From contig CAWKCO010000003.1 of assembly GCA_963848175.1 (NCBI GenBank), positions 620,001-684,000 on the forward strand: a stretch of 64,000 nucleotides of DNA. Direction: 5' to 3'. The DNA is from JAMZMI01 sp963848175 (GTDB lineage Bacteria > Bacteroidota > Bacteroidia > Cytophagales > Cyclobacteriaceae). Both the position numbers and the translations under genes were made by a program. Numbering within the stretch: position 1 is the first letter of the stretch; every line of letters starts with the position of its first letter. The notes below the pieces were generated by a model. That model searched no databases and was not told where the DNA came from. It saw only the letters and a list, made by a program, of their open reading frames with translations. Positions 46,259 through 57,044 of this stretch are shown piece after piece.

Positions 46259-49200
46259 ATGAAAAATATGAAATTGATGCAACGACTAATAAAATACCTT
46301 GCGCTATTTGGCAGTTTCGCGGTTTTGGCTCAGAATAATCCTGCAGCCAATGGAGTCGCAGATCAGAGGCCAGAGCACTATGCGCTCACCAATGCCACCA
46401 TTTTTATCGACTATCAAACGAAGGTTGAAAATGCAACTTTGGTTGTTGAAGGGAGAAAAAATTGTAGAAGTCGGTAGCAATGTTCAAATCCCGAATGGTG
46501 CGATTGTCATAGATGTCAAAGGTAAATACATCTATCCTGCTTTTATTGATATGTATACCTCGTATGGTCTGCCAGAAGTACCTAAAAAAAGTGGAGGGAG
46601 TCTTCAGTATGATAGTGAGAAAAAACAGGCTTTCGGTTGGAATGACCATGTGAAAGCAGATTTTCATGCAGTAGATCATTTTTCGTCAAATATCAAAGAG
46701 GCATTGAATTGGCAGAAAACAGGTTTTGGAGCGGTGCTGACTCATAGACCCGACGGTATCGTACGGGGTACATCTGCAATGGTGACCGTAGCGGATGCAC
46801 CAGCGAGCGAAGTGGTGCTTTTGCCAAGGGCAGCATCACATTTTTCATTTTCCAGAAGCCAATCCCATCAGATTTATCCTAAATCAATTATGGGTGTGGT
46901 GGCACTCATTCGCCAGACGTATTATGATGCAGCTTGGTACGAAAAAGCCCCAGAAAAGGAATTGAACCTTACGCTTGAGGCTTTTAATCAAAACAAAAGT
47001 TTACCTCAAATTTTTGAAGCGAGAAGCAATAAGTTACGCGTATTACTGGCAGATGAGATTGGCGATGAATTTGGTGTGCAATACATTATCAAAGGAAATG
47101 GCGATGAATATCAGCGCGCGGATGCCATAAAAGCTACAGGGGCTGCTTTGATTTTGCCTTTGAAATTTCCTGACCCCTATGATGTGAGTGATCCTTTGGC
47201 GGAGCAAGCGGTTTCGCTCACCCAAATGAAGCATTGGGAAATGGCGCCTTTCAATGCCAAAATATTGCAAGACAAAGGCATACAGTTTGCCTTTACTACG
47301 GAAGGAGTAAGTGAAGCGGAGTTTTGGAAAGCCCTTCGAACGCTTCCGAAAACGGGTTTGGATCAATCCGAAATACTTAAATCGCTCACGCAAAATCCTG
47401 CTAAATTTCTATCCGTAGATGATAAAATAGGCGCATTGAAAAAAGGCATGCTGGCAAATTTTTTTGTAAGTTCAGGAGATATTTTCGATGTAAAGTCTTC
47501 CATTCATGAGACTTGGGTGCAGGGCAAACGGTCTGTTTTTTCTGAATTAGAAAAACCAAATTATGCTGGCAATTATGTTTTGGAAGTTGATACTGTGAAG
47601 CATCGTATGGAGATCATCAATATAGGAGGGAAGCATTCTGCGGTCATTCATAGGGTTGATTCTACCATCCTGCCTTTGGGGATCAGTCTGAGTGAATATC
47701 AAATCTCGTTAAACATCAAGACTGATAGTAGTGATTTTCGACTTTCAGGCTGGATAGGTGAAGATGGTTTTGGAGGTGTTGGGAAAGAAGAAAACGGAAA
47801 TGCCGTAAAGTGGAAAGCGACTAGGCAAGGTGAACCTGCAGCTTTGGAACAAAACACTTCCACTGTAATCAAAAGCGATTCCATCGGGAATTATGGGCAG
47901 TTGATTTATCCTTTTTCGGCTTACGGAACCCACCAAACTCCACAACCTGAAAAGATTCTCTTTAAGAATGCCACAGTTTGGACATTGGAAAAAGATAGCG
48001 TGATAGCGGGAGGCGATGTGTTGATAGATGGGGGCAAAATTTTGAAAGTTGGGAAGAATCTTTCTAGCGAAGGTGCAAAAATCATTGATGCAACAGGAAA
48101 GCATCTCGCGCCAGGAATCATCGATGAACACTCGCACATCGCTTTGTTTTCCGTCAATGAAAGTTCGCTAGCCGTGACCTCAGAAGTGCGCATGAGAGAC
48201 GCCATCAATTCTGAGGATATTAATATTTATCGTCAATTGGCAGGGGGAGTGGTTGCCGCGCAGCTTTTGCACGGCTCTGCCAACCCGATAGGCGGACAAT
48301 CAGCTATCGTCAAGCTGCGCTGGGGAGCCACGCCACGTGAGATGCTTATTGCAGAAGCTGATCCATTTATCAAATTGGCTTTGGGCGAAAATGTAAAACA
48401 ATCCAACTGGGGAGATGATTACAAAATACGCTTTCCTCAGACGCGAATGGGGGTGGAGCAGGTTTTTATAGATGCTTTCACACAAGCTCAGGCCTATGGT
48501 CAAGCAAAAACCAAATATGAAGCTTTGAATAAGAAAGCTCAGGCTAATGCGTCTGCTCCTCGAACTGATTTGAGGCTCGAAGCACTTTTGGAAATCATCA
48601 ATAGTCAACGATTTATCACGTGCCATTCTTATGTGCAGTCGGAGATCAATATGCTGATGAAAGTGGCCGAATCCTTTGATTTTAGGGTCAATACTTTCAC
48701 GCATGTGCTAGAAGGCTATAAGCTGGCAGACAAGCTGGCTAAGCACGGGGCGGGAGGCTCAACTTTTGCAGATTGGTGGGGGTACAAATTTGAAGTTCGA
48801 GATGCGATTCCATACAATGCAGCACTGATGTCTGCTGCTGGGGTAACGGTCGCCATCAATTCAGACAACCCTGAAATGGCTCGCCGACTCAACCAAGAAG
48901 CAGCCAAAACAGTGAAATATGGAGGGGTGTCTGAGGTGGAGGCGTTGAAAATGATCACATTGAACCCTGCAAAGCTTTTGCATTTAGATGATCACATGGG
49001 CAGCATCAAGGTAGGGAAAGATGCTGATCTGGTGCTATGGTCGGATCATCCATTGTCTATTTATGCCAAAGTCGAGATGACTTTTGTGGATGGAGCGGAG
49101 TATTACAGTTTGGAAAAAGATTTGGTAGCAAGGAAATACCTACAAAACGAGCGAGCAAGGTTGATAGAGAAAATGATAGAAGCAAAAAAAGGAGGCGCGG

Positions 49201-49292
49201 CTACTCAGCAGGCAGAGGAAGCGGAGGAGGAGTCCTTACACTGTGATTCTGTTGGTGAAATTGGTGAACTAAACCTTGAAGATTATGAATAA
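46259..49292 (+). pseudogene. large two-domain amidohydrolase, frameshifted near the N-terminus
   Basis: The ATG at 46259 opens a signal peptide (LIKYLALFGSFAVLAQ), and the frame is lost at the A6 run 46456-46461. Removing one A joins it to the long frame that ends at 49292 (about 1010 aa in total). There are two amidohydrolase-like halves; the second is clearly catalytic, with DEHSH (HxH), later TCHSY and FTHVLEG histidines, and INSDN (metal Asp). The secreted enzyme probably cleaves a cyclic amide or peptide-like substrate. The stop overlaps the start of the next amidohydrolase. Confidence 0.9.
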
Positions 49293-50605
49293 GATAATGG
49301 TTGTTAGGTTGAAAAAAACATTTTGCGTTGCGGTTCTTTGGGCTTTCTGCTTTTCAGCTACTGCTCAAGTACCAAGTCCTGCAAAGCCTCAATCTGAGCC
49401 CATCGCTTTGCTGGGAGGCACTGCTCATATTGGCACAGGGGAGGTGATTGATAACTCAATCATTACCTTTCGAGAAGGAAAAATCGAACATGTGCTAGAT
49501 ATGACGCTTTCTAGAATGGATTTGCGGGCTTATAGGCAAATTGATGTTTCGGGAAAGCATATATATCCTGGGCTTATACTGCTGATGTCGGATATTGGTT
49601 TGATAGAGATTAACTCCATAAGGGCGTCCAAAGATTTGAGCGAAGTGGGAAACCTTAAACCTCATATTCGTTCGGCTATTGCCTACAACACTGACTCGGA
49701 GATTATCCCTACGCTGCGATTAAATGGAATTCAATTGATTCAGGTCGTGCCTCAAGGAGGGCGAATATCAGGCACTTCCAGTGTGATGCAACTCGACGCA
49801 TGGAATTGGGAAGATGCACTTTACAAGCAAGATGACGCAGTACATCTCAACTGGCCGTCACTCACCCGACCGCCCAAAGCAGGTTCGGAAGAGCGTGGCA
49901 GGCAGCCTAATGAAAAATATGCGGAGCAAGTAGAAGAATTGAATCAGCTTTTCGCGGATGCGAAAGTATATCCATTGCAAAAGAAAAAAGAGAAAAATCT
50001 TGTGCTAGAGGCCATGCAAGGTGTTTTGGCAGGAAAGCAAAGCTTGTTTGTAAGGGTGAATCGAGCACAAGATATCATTTCGGCCATACAAATTCTTAAG
50101 AAGCTGGAGGTATCCAAAGGTAGTTTTGGTAGGGGTGAGAGATGTTTTGATGGTGCAAGAATTGGTGAAAAGAAGCGGATATCCAGTTGTTTTGGACAAT
50201 ATCCATCGATTGCCTGATAGTCCAGATGCTCCGATTGATGATGTTTTTCAGCAGCCCACAGCTGTCAATAAGACAGGTATACTGTCCGCTATTTCATTTT
50301 TGACTCATAGTCCTGTGATCGTTGGAAGTGCAAGAAATTTGCCTTTTATGGCAGGGTCGGCAGCAGCTTATGGCATGGATAGAGAGGAGGCTTTGAAAAT
50401 GGTAACGCTCAATGCCGCCAAAATTTTGGGTCTTGAGGATCGGGCTGGTTCTCTGGAGTCGGGTAAGGATGCCAATATTGTGGTTTCTGAAGGTGATTTA
50501 CTTGATATGCGCACCAATAATGTGATTTACTCCTTTATTAAAGGCAGGGAACTTGATTTGGTTGGACGCCAGCAGCGATTGTATGAGAAGTATGAGCAGA
50601 AATAA
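49285..50605 (+). pseudogene. second amidohydrolase-family protein, frameshifted
   Basis: Starts at ATG 49285, overlapping the previous stop by eight bases, with a signal peptide (VAVLWAFCFSATAQV). The frame breaks near 50124 at AAAGGTAG. Removing one G restores KLEVSKVVLVGVRDVLMVQ and continues to the stop at 50605. The C-terminal part has the amidohydrolase end MVTLNAAKILGLEDRAGSLE.GKDANIVV. The HxH and other metal ligands of the first half are not obvious, so it may be a non-catalytic partner of the upstream enzyme. Confidence 0.88.
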
Positions 50606-50847
50606 CGCTGTTTTCTGTCTTCTTTACATCATTGGCTAATATTAAAAAGCAGATTGGTTTGATATAAGAAAGGAAAAGATGACTTTCAAAAGAAAAGACC
50701 ATCACTGTTGGATAGTCCGATACATATCTAAGAAGAAAATGTATATTTGCACTTATTCTGGAAATAAAGGATTTATTCGATTTTCAACCTTAGGTTTTCA
50801 CACGTTCTAACAAGAAATCTGAGTAATTTAGGATCACGTTTCGATAC

Positions 50848-52053
50848 ATGAGTAGCATACTAAAAGACAAATTCTCTAGCTTTAGAGACCCCCAATATTT
50901 TCAAAGCAAGGATATTTATCCTTTCTTTAGGCAGATAGAATCAGAACAAGGTACTGAGGTCATTGTTAAAGGCAAAAAGGCCTTAATGTTTGGATCGAAC
51001 AGCTACCTAGGGCTCACTACGCATCCTAAAATCAAGGAGGCTGCCATCAATGCCATAAATAAATATGGTAGTAGCGTGGCAGGATCGAGGTTTCTTAACG
51101 GAACTACAGATTTGCATGTGGAGCTTGAGTATAGATTAGCTAAATATTTAAAAAAGGAAGCGGTACTTTTATTTAGTACTGGTTTTCAAGTTAATATTGG
51201 CACTATCCCTACAATTACAGATAAGAACGATGTAATTTTCTTAGATAGACTCAATCATGCGTCTATTTATGAAGGAGCTCGACTGTCTCAAGCTAAATCT
51301 GTGATTTTTCGTCACAATGATATGGATTCTTTGGAGCAAAAACTGCGTTTGTCAGGTGATGCTAAAATGAAATTGATCGTGGTGGATGGTATCTTCAGTA
51401 TGGAAGGTGATATCGCTAAAATGCCTGAAATCGTTCAGCTTGCTAAAAAATATAATGCCGTAGTAATGAGTGATTGTGCTCACGCCATCGGTGTAATTGG
51501 TGATCATGGTTGTGGTACACCATCACATTTTAGTTTAGATCAAGATGTAGATTTAATCGGCGGTACTTTCAGTAAATCCCTTGCCTCTTTGGGCGGTTTT
51601 ATTGGAGCGGATAGCGATACGGTTAATTATCTGAAACATCACTCAAGATCTTTGATTTTCAGTGCGGCGCTTACGCCAGCATCTGTTGCTTCCACACTTG
51701 CGGCGCTCGATATCATCACTACGGATGATTCGCTTAGATTGAATCTACTGGATAATACAGCGTACGCAATGAGTAAATTCAAGGACTTGGGATTTGATAC
51801 AGGTGCGACTGAATCTCCAATTATTCCTTTGTATATCAGAGATAATACCAAGACCTACGAGTTGACAATGAGACTTTTGGAAAAAGGAATCTTTGTTAAT
51901 CCAGTGGTAGCACCAGCTGTTTCTCCAGAAGATTCACTGATCAGGTTCTCTCTAATGGCCACTCACACACGAGATCAGATAGATAGAGCGATTGATATTA
52001 TCTATCAAACGGTAAAAGAGTTGAATATTTCATTGGCAATTACAGCGGCATAG
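50848..52053 (+). CDS. serine palmitoyltransferase-type PLP enzyme
   Basis: A 401-aa alpha-oxoamine synthase: PLP-binding K243 in GGTFSKSLASLGG, D209 and H212 in SDCAHA, and H137 in LNHAS. The YLGLTTHPKIKEA N-terminal region and GSRFLNGT fit SPT. It condenses an acyl thioester with serine (sphingolipids) or with cysteate (sulfonolipids, CapA/SulA). The head group cannot be told from sequence alone. It heads a gene run with reductase, acyltransferase and dedicated fatty-acid genes. Confidence 0.9.
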   Translation: MSSILKDKFSSFRDPQYFQSKDIYPFFRQIESEQGTEVIVKGKKALMFGSNSYLGLTTHPKIKEAAINAINKYGSSVAGSRFLNGTTDLHVELEYRLAKYLKKEAVLLFSTGFQVNIGTIPTITDKNDVIFLDRLNHASIYEGARLSQAKSVIFRHNDMDSLEQKLRLSGDAKMKLIVVDGIFSMEGDIAKMPEIVQLAKKYNAVVMSDCAHAIGVIGDHGCGTPSHFSLDQDVDLIGGTFSKSLASLGGFIGADSDTVNYLKHHSRSLIFSAALTPASVASTLAALDIITTDDSLRLNLLDNTAYAMSKFKDLGFDTGATESPIIPLYIRDNTKTYELTMRLLEKGIFVNPVVAPAVSPEDSLIRFSLMATHTRDQIDRAIDIIYQTVKELNISLAITAA

Positions 52054-52067
52054 TTCCGGGTGTTGTT

Positions 52068-53041
52068 TTGAAAATTCTTATTACAGGCGCTAATGGTTTT
52101 TTGGGCAGCAGCATTTGCGAAGCTGCCCTTGCTGTTTCTGGGGCTCAGGTTTGGGCTGCCGTTCGTGAAGGCGCAGATACCAGTAGCCTTGATCGACTGC
52201 CATCTGTTCAGCAGGTTCACTATTGATTACAAATCAGAGAGTGACTTAGGAAAAAACTTCTCGCATTATTGCTTTCTTCGAAGTTGGAAAATTTGACCTC
52301 ATTGTTCACAATGCAGGAGTGACAAAATCTACGGAGGATCATAAATTCCAAGAGGTAAATGTTGATCTTACTCACCGATTAATTTCATCAATCAAAAATT
52401 CTGGGATTTTAGGTGACGGCACATTTGCTTACGTTTCCTCTCAAGCGGCTTTAGGTCCAGTCCTTCCCGGAGGGCCTGTTTCTCGATATGGTGCGAGCAA
52501 GCTTTTGGCTGAGGAACTGATAAAAACATCGGGCTTAAATTACACCATTTTCAGACCAACGGGCATATACGGTCCGCGCGACAAAGAATTTCTGGCACTC
52601 TTTAAAACCGCAAAGTTTAGATTGTATCTGTGCGCCGCTCCCGAAAATCAAAAAATCACGTTGATTCACGTCGAGGATGTAGCGCGAAATATCATAGAGT
52701 TGTCTATGCTTCATACCAATGAAATTATCCACTTATCCGATAACAAGGTGTACAGCCATCGTGATTTGCAAAGGGCATTAGCAGAAGCTATAGGGAAGAA
52801 GTCTCTCTTCCTGAAAATTCCCATGGGGATGACAAGAACAATTCTGAAATTTGATTTTTTGTTGGGTAAATTGTTCGGTTATGATCCTATCCTGACGGTG
52901 GAAAAACATGGCGAAATCAGCAAAGATTGGGATCATGATTTTTCATTAGAGAGAAATAAAATACCTTTAAAGATTCAATACGATTTGTTTCAGGGCTTCT
53001 CTCAAACATTCACCTACTATAAATCCAAAAACCTACTTTAA
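52068..53041 (+). pseudogene. NAD-dependent epimerase/reductase (CerR-like), with two frameshifts
   Basis: Starts TTG at 52068 with the Rossmann motif ILITGANGFLGSSICEAAL. The frame stops at 52226. The downstream frame 52319-53041 contains SRYGASKLLAEEL (Y-x3-K) and FRPTGIYGPRD. Two +1 insertions, one near 52223 (TATTGAT) and one in the A6 run near 52251-52256, would restore VH-DYKSESDLG, then TSRIIAFFEVGKFDLIVHNAGVTK, in one frame. The position after SPT fits a keto reductase of the ceramide or capnine pathway. The actual gene state needs checking. Confidence 0.85.
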
Positions 53042-53044
53042 TTC

Positions 53045-54178
53045 ATGAGTGTTACTATAGAAGAGGTAGTCGGAGATAAAGGGTTAAAGGCGTTCATCAA
53101 GTTCCCTTTTCGGCTTTACAAAGACAACCCCAATTACGTTCCCCCGATTGTTGATTTTGAGATAAGTACACTCTCTGATAAGAAAAACCCTGCTTTTGAT
53201 CATTCTAAAGCGAAGTGTTTTTTTGCAAAGAAAGATGGTGTGGTGGTTGGGAGAATTGCCGCGATCGTTCTCGATCAGGAGTTGAAAGAGAAGAAATATA
53301 TGCGCTTCGGTTGGATCGATTTTATCGACGATAAAGAAGTGTCTAAGGCTTTGATAGATGCTGCAATGGCATGGGGTAGTGGCTTTGGTGCAGAGAATAT
53401 CCATGGCCCTATGGGTTTTACTGATTTGGATTTTGAAGGTTCGCTCATTCAAGGCTTTGATCAATTGGCCACTCAGGCGACTATTTATAATTACCCTTAT
53501 TATCATGAACATTACGAGTCTTTAGGATTCAAAAAGGCGTGTGACTGGGTGGAGTTACGAGGCACTGTGCCAACAGAACTCCCTCGCAGACTGACGAGAA
53601 CGGCTTCTATGGTGCAGACGCGATTCAATCTGAAGGTAGTTGAAGTTAAGTCGAGCAAAGGACTTTTGAAATATGCCGATGGTGTGTTTGGTTTGCTTAA
53701 CGAAGCATATAGCCACCTTTACGGTTACTACCCGCTGAGTGAAAAGCAGATTAAATATTATGTAGACATGTACTTTGGGTTTATCCGCAAGGAATATGTC
53801 ACGTTGATCGTAAGTGAAGCCGACGAGGTGGTGGCATTTGCTATTTCCTTGCCGTCTTTGTCTAAGGCATTTCAGAAGGCTAAAGGTTCTTTGTATCCTT
53901 TTGGATTTATTCCAGTGCTGAGGGCTTTCAATAGCAATGAGCATCTAGATATGTTTTTAATAGGTGTGAAGCCAGAGTGGCAAAAGAAAGGTGCTAGCCC
54001 ACTTATTTTTCATACTTTGTTGAGTACTTATATCAAGAAGGGTGTGAAAACTGTAGCTTCAGGGCCAATGATGGAAGATAATTGGGGAGTACTCAACTTA
54101 TGGAATGAGTTTCAAGACAATGTGAACACTGATAGTATCAAGAGAAGATGCTATGTTAAAACAATAGAATTATCATGA
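53045..54178 (+). CDS. GNAT-like acyltransferase, candidate bacterial ceramide synthase
   Basis: A 377-aa protein with a GNAT-type fold: FFAKKDGVVVGRIAAIV near residue 60 and a later FLIGVKPEWQKKGASPLIFH, the acyl-CoA-binding 'P.WQ..G' loop. Proteins of this size and type next to SPT include the N-acyltransferase (bCerS) of the Caulobacter ceramide pathway. It overlaps the next gene by four bases (ATGA) and starts three bases after the previous stop. The substrate is inferred from context. Confidence 0.75.
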   Translation: MSVTIEEVVGDKGLKAFIKFPFRLYKDNPNYVPPIVDFEISTLSDKKNPAFDHSKAKCFFAKKDGVVVGRIAAIVLDQELKEKKYMRFGWIDFIDDKEVSKALIDAAMAWGSGFGAENIHGPMGFTDLDFEGSLIQGFDQLATQATIYNYPYYHEHYESLGFKKACDWVELRGTVPTELPRRLTRTASMVQTRFNLKVVEVKSSKGLLKYADGVFGLLNEAYSHLYGYYPLSEKQIKYYVDMYFGFIRKEYVTLIVSEADEVVAFAISLPSLSKAFQKAKGSLYPFGFIPVLRAFNSNEHLDMFLIGVKPEWQKKGASPLIFHTLLSTYIKKGVKTVASGPMMEDNWGVLNLWNEFQDNVNTDSIKRRCYVKTIELS

Positions 54179-54952
54179 AAAAGCATGCGCTTATAATTGG
54201 AGGATCGAGTGGAATGGGATTGGCTTCAGCAAAAAAGCTGGCGAAAGAAGGCTTTGATCTCTTCATTGTACATAGAGATAGGAGATCCGTTTTGGGTGCT
54301 TTTGAAACTGAAATTGAGTTTTTGAAGTCCAGAGGGACCAATGTCCATACCTTCAATGTGGATGGGATCAATAAAGAAAAGGTTGAGCAGACTTGTGCTT
54401 CTTTTGTAGAAAGCGTTGAGGATGTTCATTTTTCAGTGGTCTTGCATGCGATTTCACGCGGGAATTTGAAAAAAATGATTTCTGATGATGAGCCTCAGCT
54501 TAACACAGGAAGACCTTTTGTTGACCATAGATGCAATGGCAGTAAACGTGCTTACATGGGTGCAAACCTTACGAAAAAATAGTTTGATCAGAGAAGGAGC
54601 GAGAATTATCACTTTGACATCCGCAGGCAGTACCAAATACTGGTCTGGTTATGGTGCGGTGGCACTGGCCAAGTCTTCTTTGGAGATATTGACAAAATAT
54701 CTAGCCATTGAAATAGCCAAATATGATATGCGTGCCAATGTGATCAATGCTGGGGTGACCGACACTCCATCTTTGCAAATGATTCCAGGGTACGATCAAC
54801 TCGTGGAGAAGGCATCTGCCAATAACCCACTGGGAAGAATGACCAGACCTGAAGATGTGGCCAATGTGGTTTACTTGCTTTCTACGCCAGAAGCCAATTG
54901 GATCAATGGCACGATAATAAATGTGGACGGAGGAGAATCTTTATTGCAATGA
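54175..54952 (+). pseudogene. enoyl-ACP reductase-like SDR (FabI/FabL type), frameshifted
   Basis: An SDR with N-terminal cofactor loop GGSSGMGLASA and, later, GYGAVALAKSSLEILTKYLAIE. The Tyr and Lys are separated by six residues (Y-x6-K), as in FabI/FabL enoyl reductases and not Y-x3-K as in FabG. The end, GRMTRPEDVANVVYLLS and INVDGGESLL, also matches FabL. An extra G in ACAGGAAG (near 54508) splits it into 54175-54582 and 54485-54952. It would complete the fatty-acid cycle in this cluster. Confidence 0.85.
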
Positions 54953-55410
54953 ACCTATTAGAAGAAGTAATTAGCGTACTGCCTTATGCAGAGCCTTTTC
55001 ATTTTGTGAGTTCGCTGGAATCTTTGGATGAAAACGGAAGCGTAGGCAGGTATCACCTCAAGAAGGATGAATACTTTTATCAAGGCCATTTTCCAGAATA
55101 TCCCGTTACTCCAGGAGTGATCATTGTGGAGATCATGGCTCAAATAGGGTTAGTCTGCTTGGGTATTTATTTAGAACATGGTAAGTCCGAGAAATCTGAT
55201 AATTTTGCACCTCTTTTCTCCTCAGCCAATGTGGATTTTTTGAAGCCAGCCTTTCCTGGCGATACGCTTAAAGTGTCTTCGAAAAAAATATATTACAGGT
55301 TTGGGAAACTAAAATGTACCATAGAGTGTCAGAATGAGACTACAGGTGAGCTCGTTTGTAAGGGTGAATTTTCTGGCATGATTATTAAAAAGGCTAGCAT
55401 TGAAAAATAA
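54949..55410 (+). CDS. FabZ-like 3-hydroxyacyl-ACP dehydratase (hotdog)
   Basis: A 153-aa hotdog protein. Catalytic H47 in YQGHFPEYPVTPG and the conserved Glu61 in EIMAQIG match FabZ His/Glu. The start is the ATG at 54949, which overlaps the SDR stop (ATGA); the frame is open further upstream but inside the SDR gene. It removes water from 3-hydroxyacyl-ACP. Confidence 0.93.
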   Translation: MNLLEEVISVLPYAEPFHFVSSLESLDENGSVGRYHLKKDEYFYQGHFPEYPVTPGVIIVEIMAQIGLVCLGIYLEHGKSEKSDNFAPLFSSANVDFLKPAFPGDTLKVSSKKIYYRFGKLKCTIECQNETTGELVCKGEFSGMIIKKASIEK

Positions 55411-56692
55411 TAGAGTTGTAATAACAGGCATAGGTGTAGTATCCCCAAATGGAACTGGCGTAGAGGCCTTCAATGAGGCGCTTATGTCGGGAAAATCTGC
55501 CATTAAGTATTGGGATGAGTTAAAAGACCTCAATTTCAGGTGTCAGATTGGTGCCCGTGTGACTGTAGAAGATGCCTACAAAGAGAAATTCCTTCCTAGC
55601 TTTTTTGTAAATAAAATTAGAAATAATGCCATCATCTACGCATGCCTTTCTGGTATGGAAGCATGGCTAGATGCAGGTCTCGTGCCCAATGAGACCGAGG
55701 TTGATACAGAATCAGGAATTGTTTTTGGTAGTGGAGATTTAAGTTTTGATGACCTTAAAACACCGGCTGAATTTCCCGTTACCCTTATCGGGAATGGAGA
55801 GTCTAAAAGGCTTGGCTCGCGTGCGATTTCAGAAGCCATGAATAGTGGTGCAAGCGCTTACTTAAATAATATTTTGGGATTGGGTAATAGGATCGTTTCC
55901 AATTCCTCGGCTTGTGTCACGGGAAGTGAGTCGGTCTTGGTAGGCTATGAGCATATCAAAAGTGGGCGTGCCAAGCGCATGATTTGCGGCAGCACAGAAG
56001 GTGATAGTAAATATATCTGGGGAGGGTTTGATGCCATGCGTGTATTGTGCAGCGATTCCAACGATGCTCCCGAGAAAGGCTCTAGGCCTATGAGTGCTAC
56101 CAGTTCTGGTTTTGTGCCAGGAGGAGGTTCAGGGGCTTTGGTTTTAGAAACATTAGAAAGTGCCCAAAGTCGAGGTGCTAAGATTTATGCAGAGATACTC
56201 GGTGGTGAGTATAATTCTGGTGGACAAAGATCAGGAGGGACGATGACGGCCCCCAATTCTAGCGCGGTAGTGGCGTGTATCAAGTCGGCAGTGACTCAAT
56301 CGGGATTATCTTCTGAGGAAATTGATTTAATTTCAGGACATTTGACTTCAACGAAGGGTGATCCTTTGGAAATAAAGAATTGGAGTGAGGCGCTGGGTGT
56401 TTCAGGTGCTAGTTTTCCTTATGTAAATACACCAAAATCTATGATTGGGCACTGTATTGGCGGTGCAGGGTCTATTGAATTGGTGGCCAGTGTGCTGCAA
56501 TTAGAGCATGGATATATCCACCGTAACTTAAATTGTGAGGAACTTCATCCTGAAATTTCGACTGTCATTGATAGAGAGAAAATCCCTACAGATACGATTC
56601 ATAAAAAAATTGATACGGTAATTAAAGCGAATTATGGATTCGGCGATTTAAATTGCGTGTTAGTTTTAAAAAAATGGAAGGAAAATGACTAG
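55400..56692 (+). CDS. beta-ketoacyl-ACP synthase (KAS II-like)
   Basis: A 430-aa thiolase-fold enzyme with nucleophile C172 (NSSACVTGSES), H314 (SGHLTSTKGD) and H351 (IGHCIGGAGS), the full Cys-His-His set. The start is TTG at 55400, overlapping the dehydratase stop by 11 bases. It extends acyl chains with malonyl-ACP. A private copy beside an ACP suggests a special acyl chain. Confidence 0.93.
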   Translation: MKNNRVVITGIGVVSPNGTGVEAFNEALMSGKSAIKYWDELKDLNFRCQIGARVTVEDAYKEKFLPSFFVNKIRNNAIIYACLSGMEAWLDAGLVPNETEVDTESGIVFGSGDLSFDDLKTPAEFPVTLIGNGESKRLGSRAISEAMNSGASAYLNNILGLGNRIVSNSSACVTGSESVLVGYEHIKSGRAKRMICGSTEGDSKYIWGGFDAMRVLCSDSNDAPEKGSRPMSATSSGFVPGGGSGALVLETLESAQSRGAKIYAEILGGEYNSGGQRSGGTMTAPNSSAVVACIKSAVTQSGLSSEEIDLISGHLTSTKGDPLEIKNWSEALGVSGASFPYVNTPKSMIGHCIGGAGSIELVASVLQLEHGYIHRNLNCEELHPEISTVIDREKIPTDTIHKKIDTVIKANYGFGDLNCVLVLKKWKEND

Positions 56693-56939
56693 AGAGCAAA
56701 TCAAGGATGAACTAAAAGAGATTATCAGCGACTATGTTACTGAGAAAGATCTTTTACCATCGTTAAATGAACAGCATGAGCTGATCGCCGACCTTAAGAT
56801 CAATTCTGCTCACATAGTTGATATTGTATTAGATATTGAAGATAAATATGATATTATGATTGAAGATGAGGCCATTGGCAAGATGGGTACTGTTGGAGAG
56901 TCAATAGATATTATATTTCAAAAATTGGATGAAAAATAG
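56685..56939 (+). CDS. acyl carrier protein, cluster-specific
   Basis: An 84-aa ACP. The phosphopantetheine site is S41 in ADLKINSAHIVDIVLDIE; the common DSL motif is changed to INS. Helical and acidic as usual. It overlaps the ketosynthase stop by eight bases. It is followed by a terminator, then the phosphopantetheinyl transferase. Confidence 0.93.
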   Translation: MTREQIKDELKEIISDYVTEKDLLPSLNEQHELIADLKINSAHIVDIVLDIEDKYDIMIEDEAIGKMGTVGESIDIIFQKLDEK

Positions 56940-56964
56940 GATAGCCATCTAAGGTTGTTCTTTT

Positions 56965-57018
56965 AAAAAGGACAATAAGTCTAGATGATTTCTGGATTTG
57001 TTGTCCTTTTTCTTTTTT
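56965..57018 (+). terminator. terminator between ACP and phosphopantetheinyl transferase genes
   Basis: An 11-bp stem (AAAAAGGACAA at 56965-56975 with TTGTCCTTTTT at 57001-57011), a 25-nt loop, then more T. Confidence 0.85.
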
Positions 57019-57044
57019 GGTATGACAAATAAAATGAATCGAAA

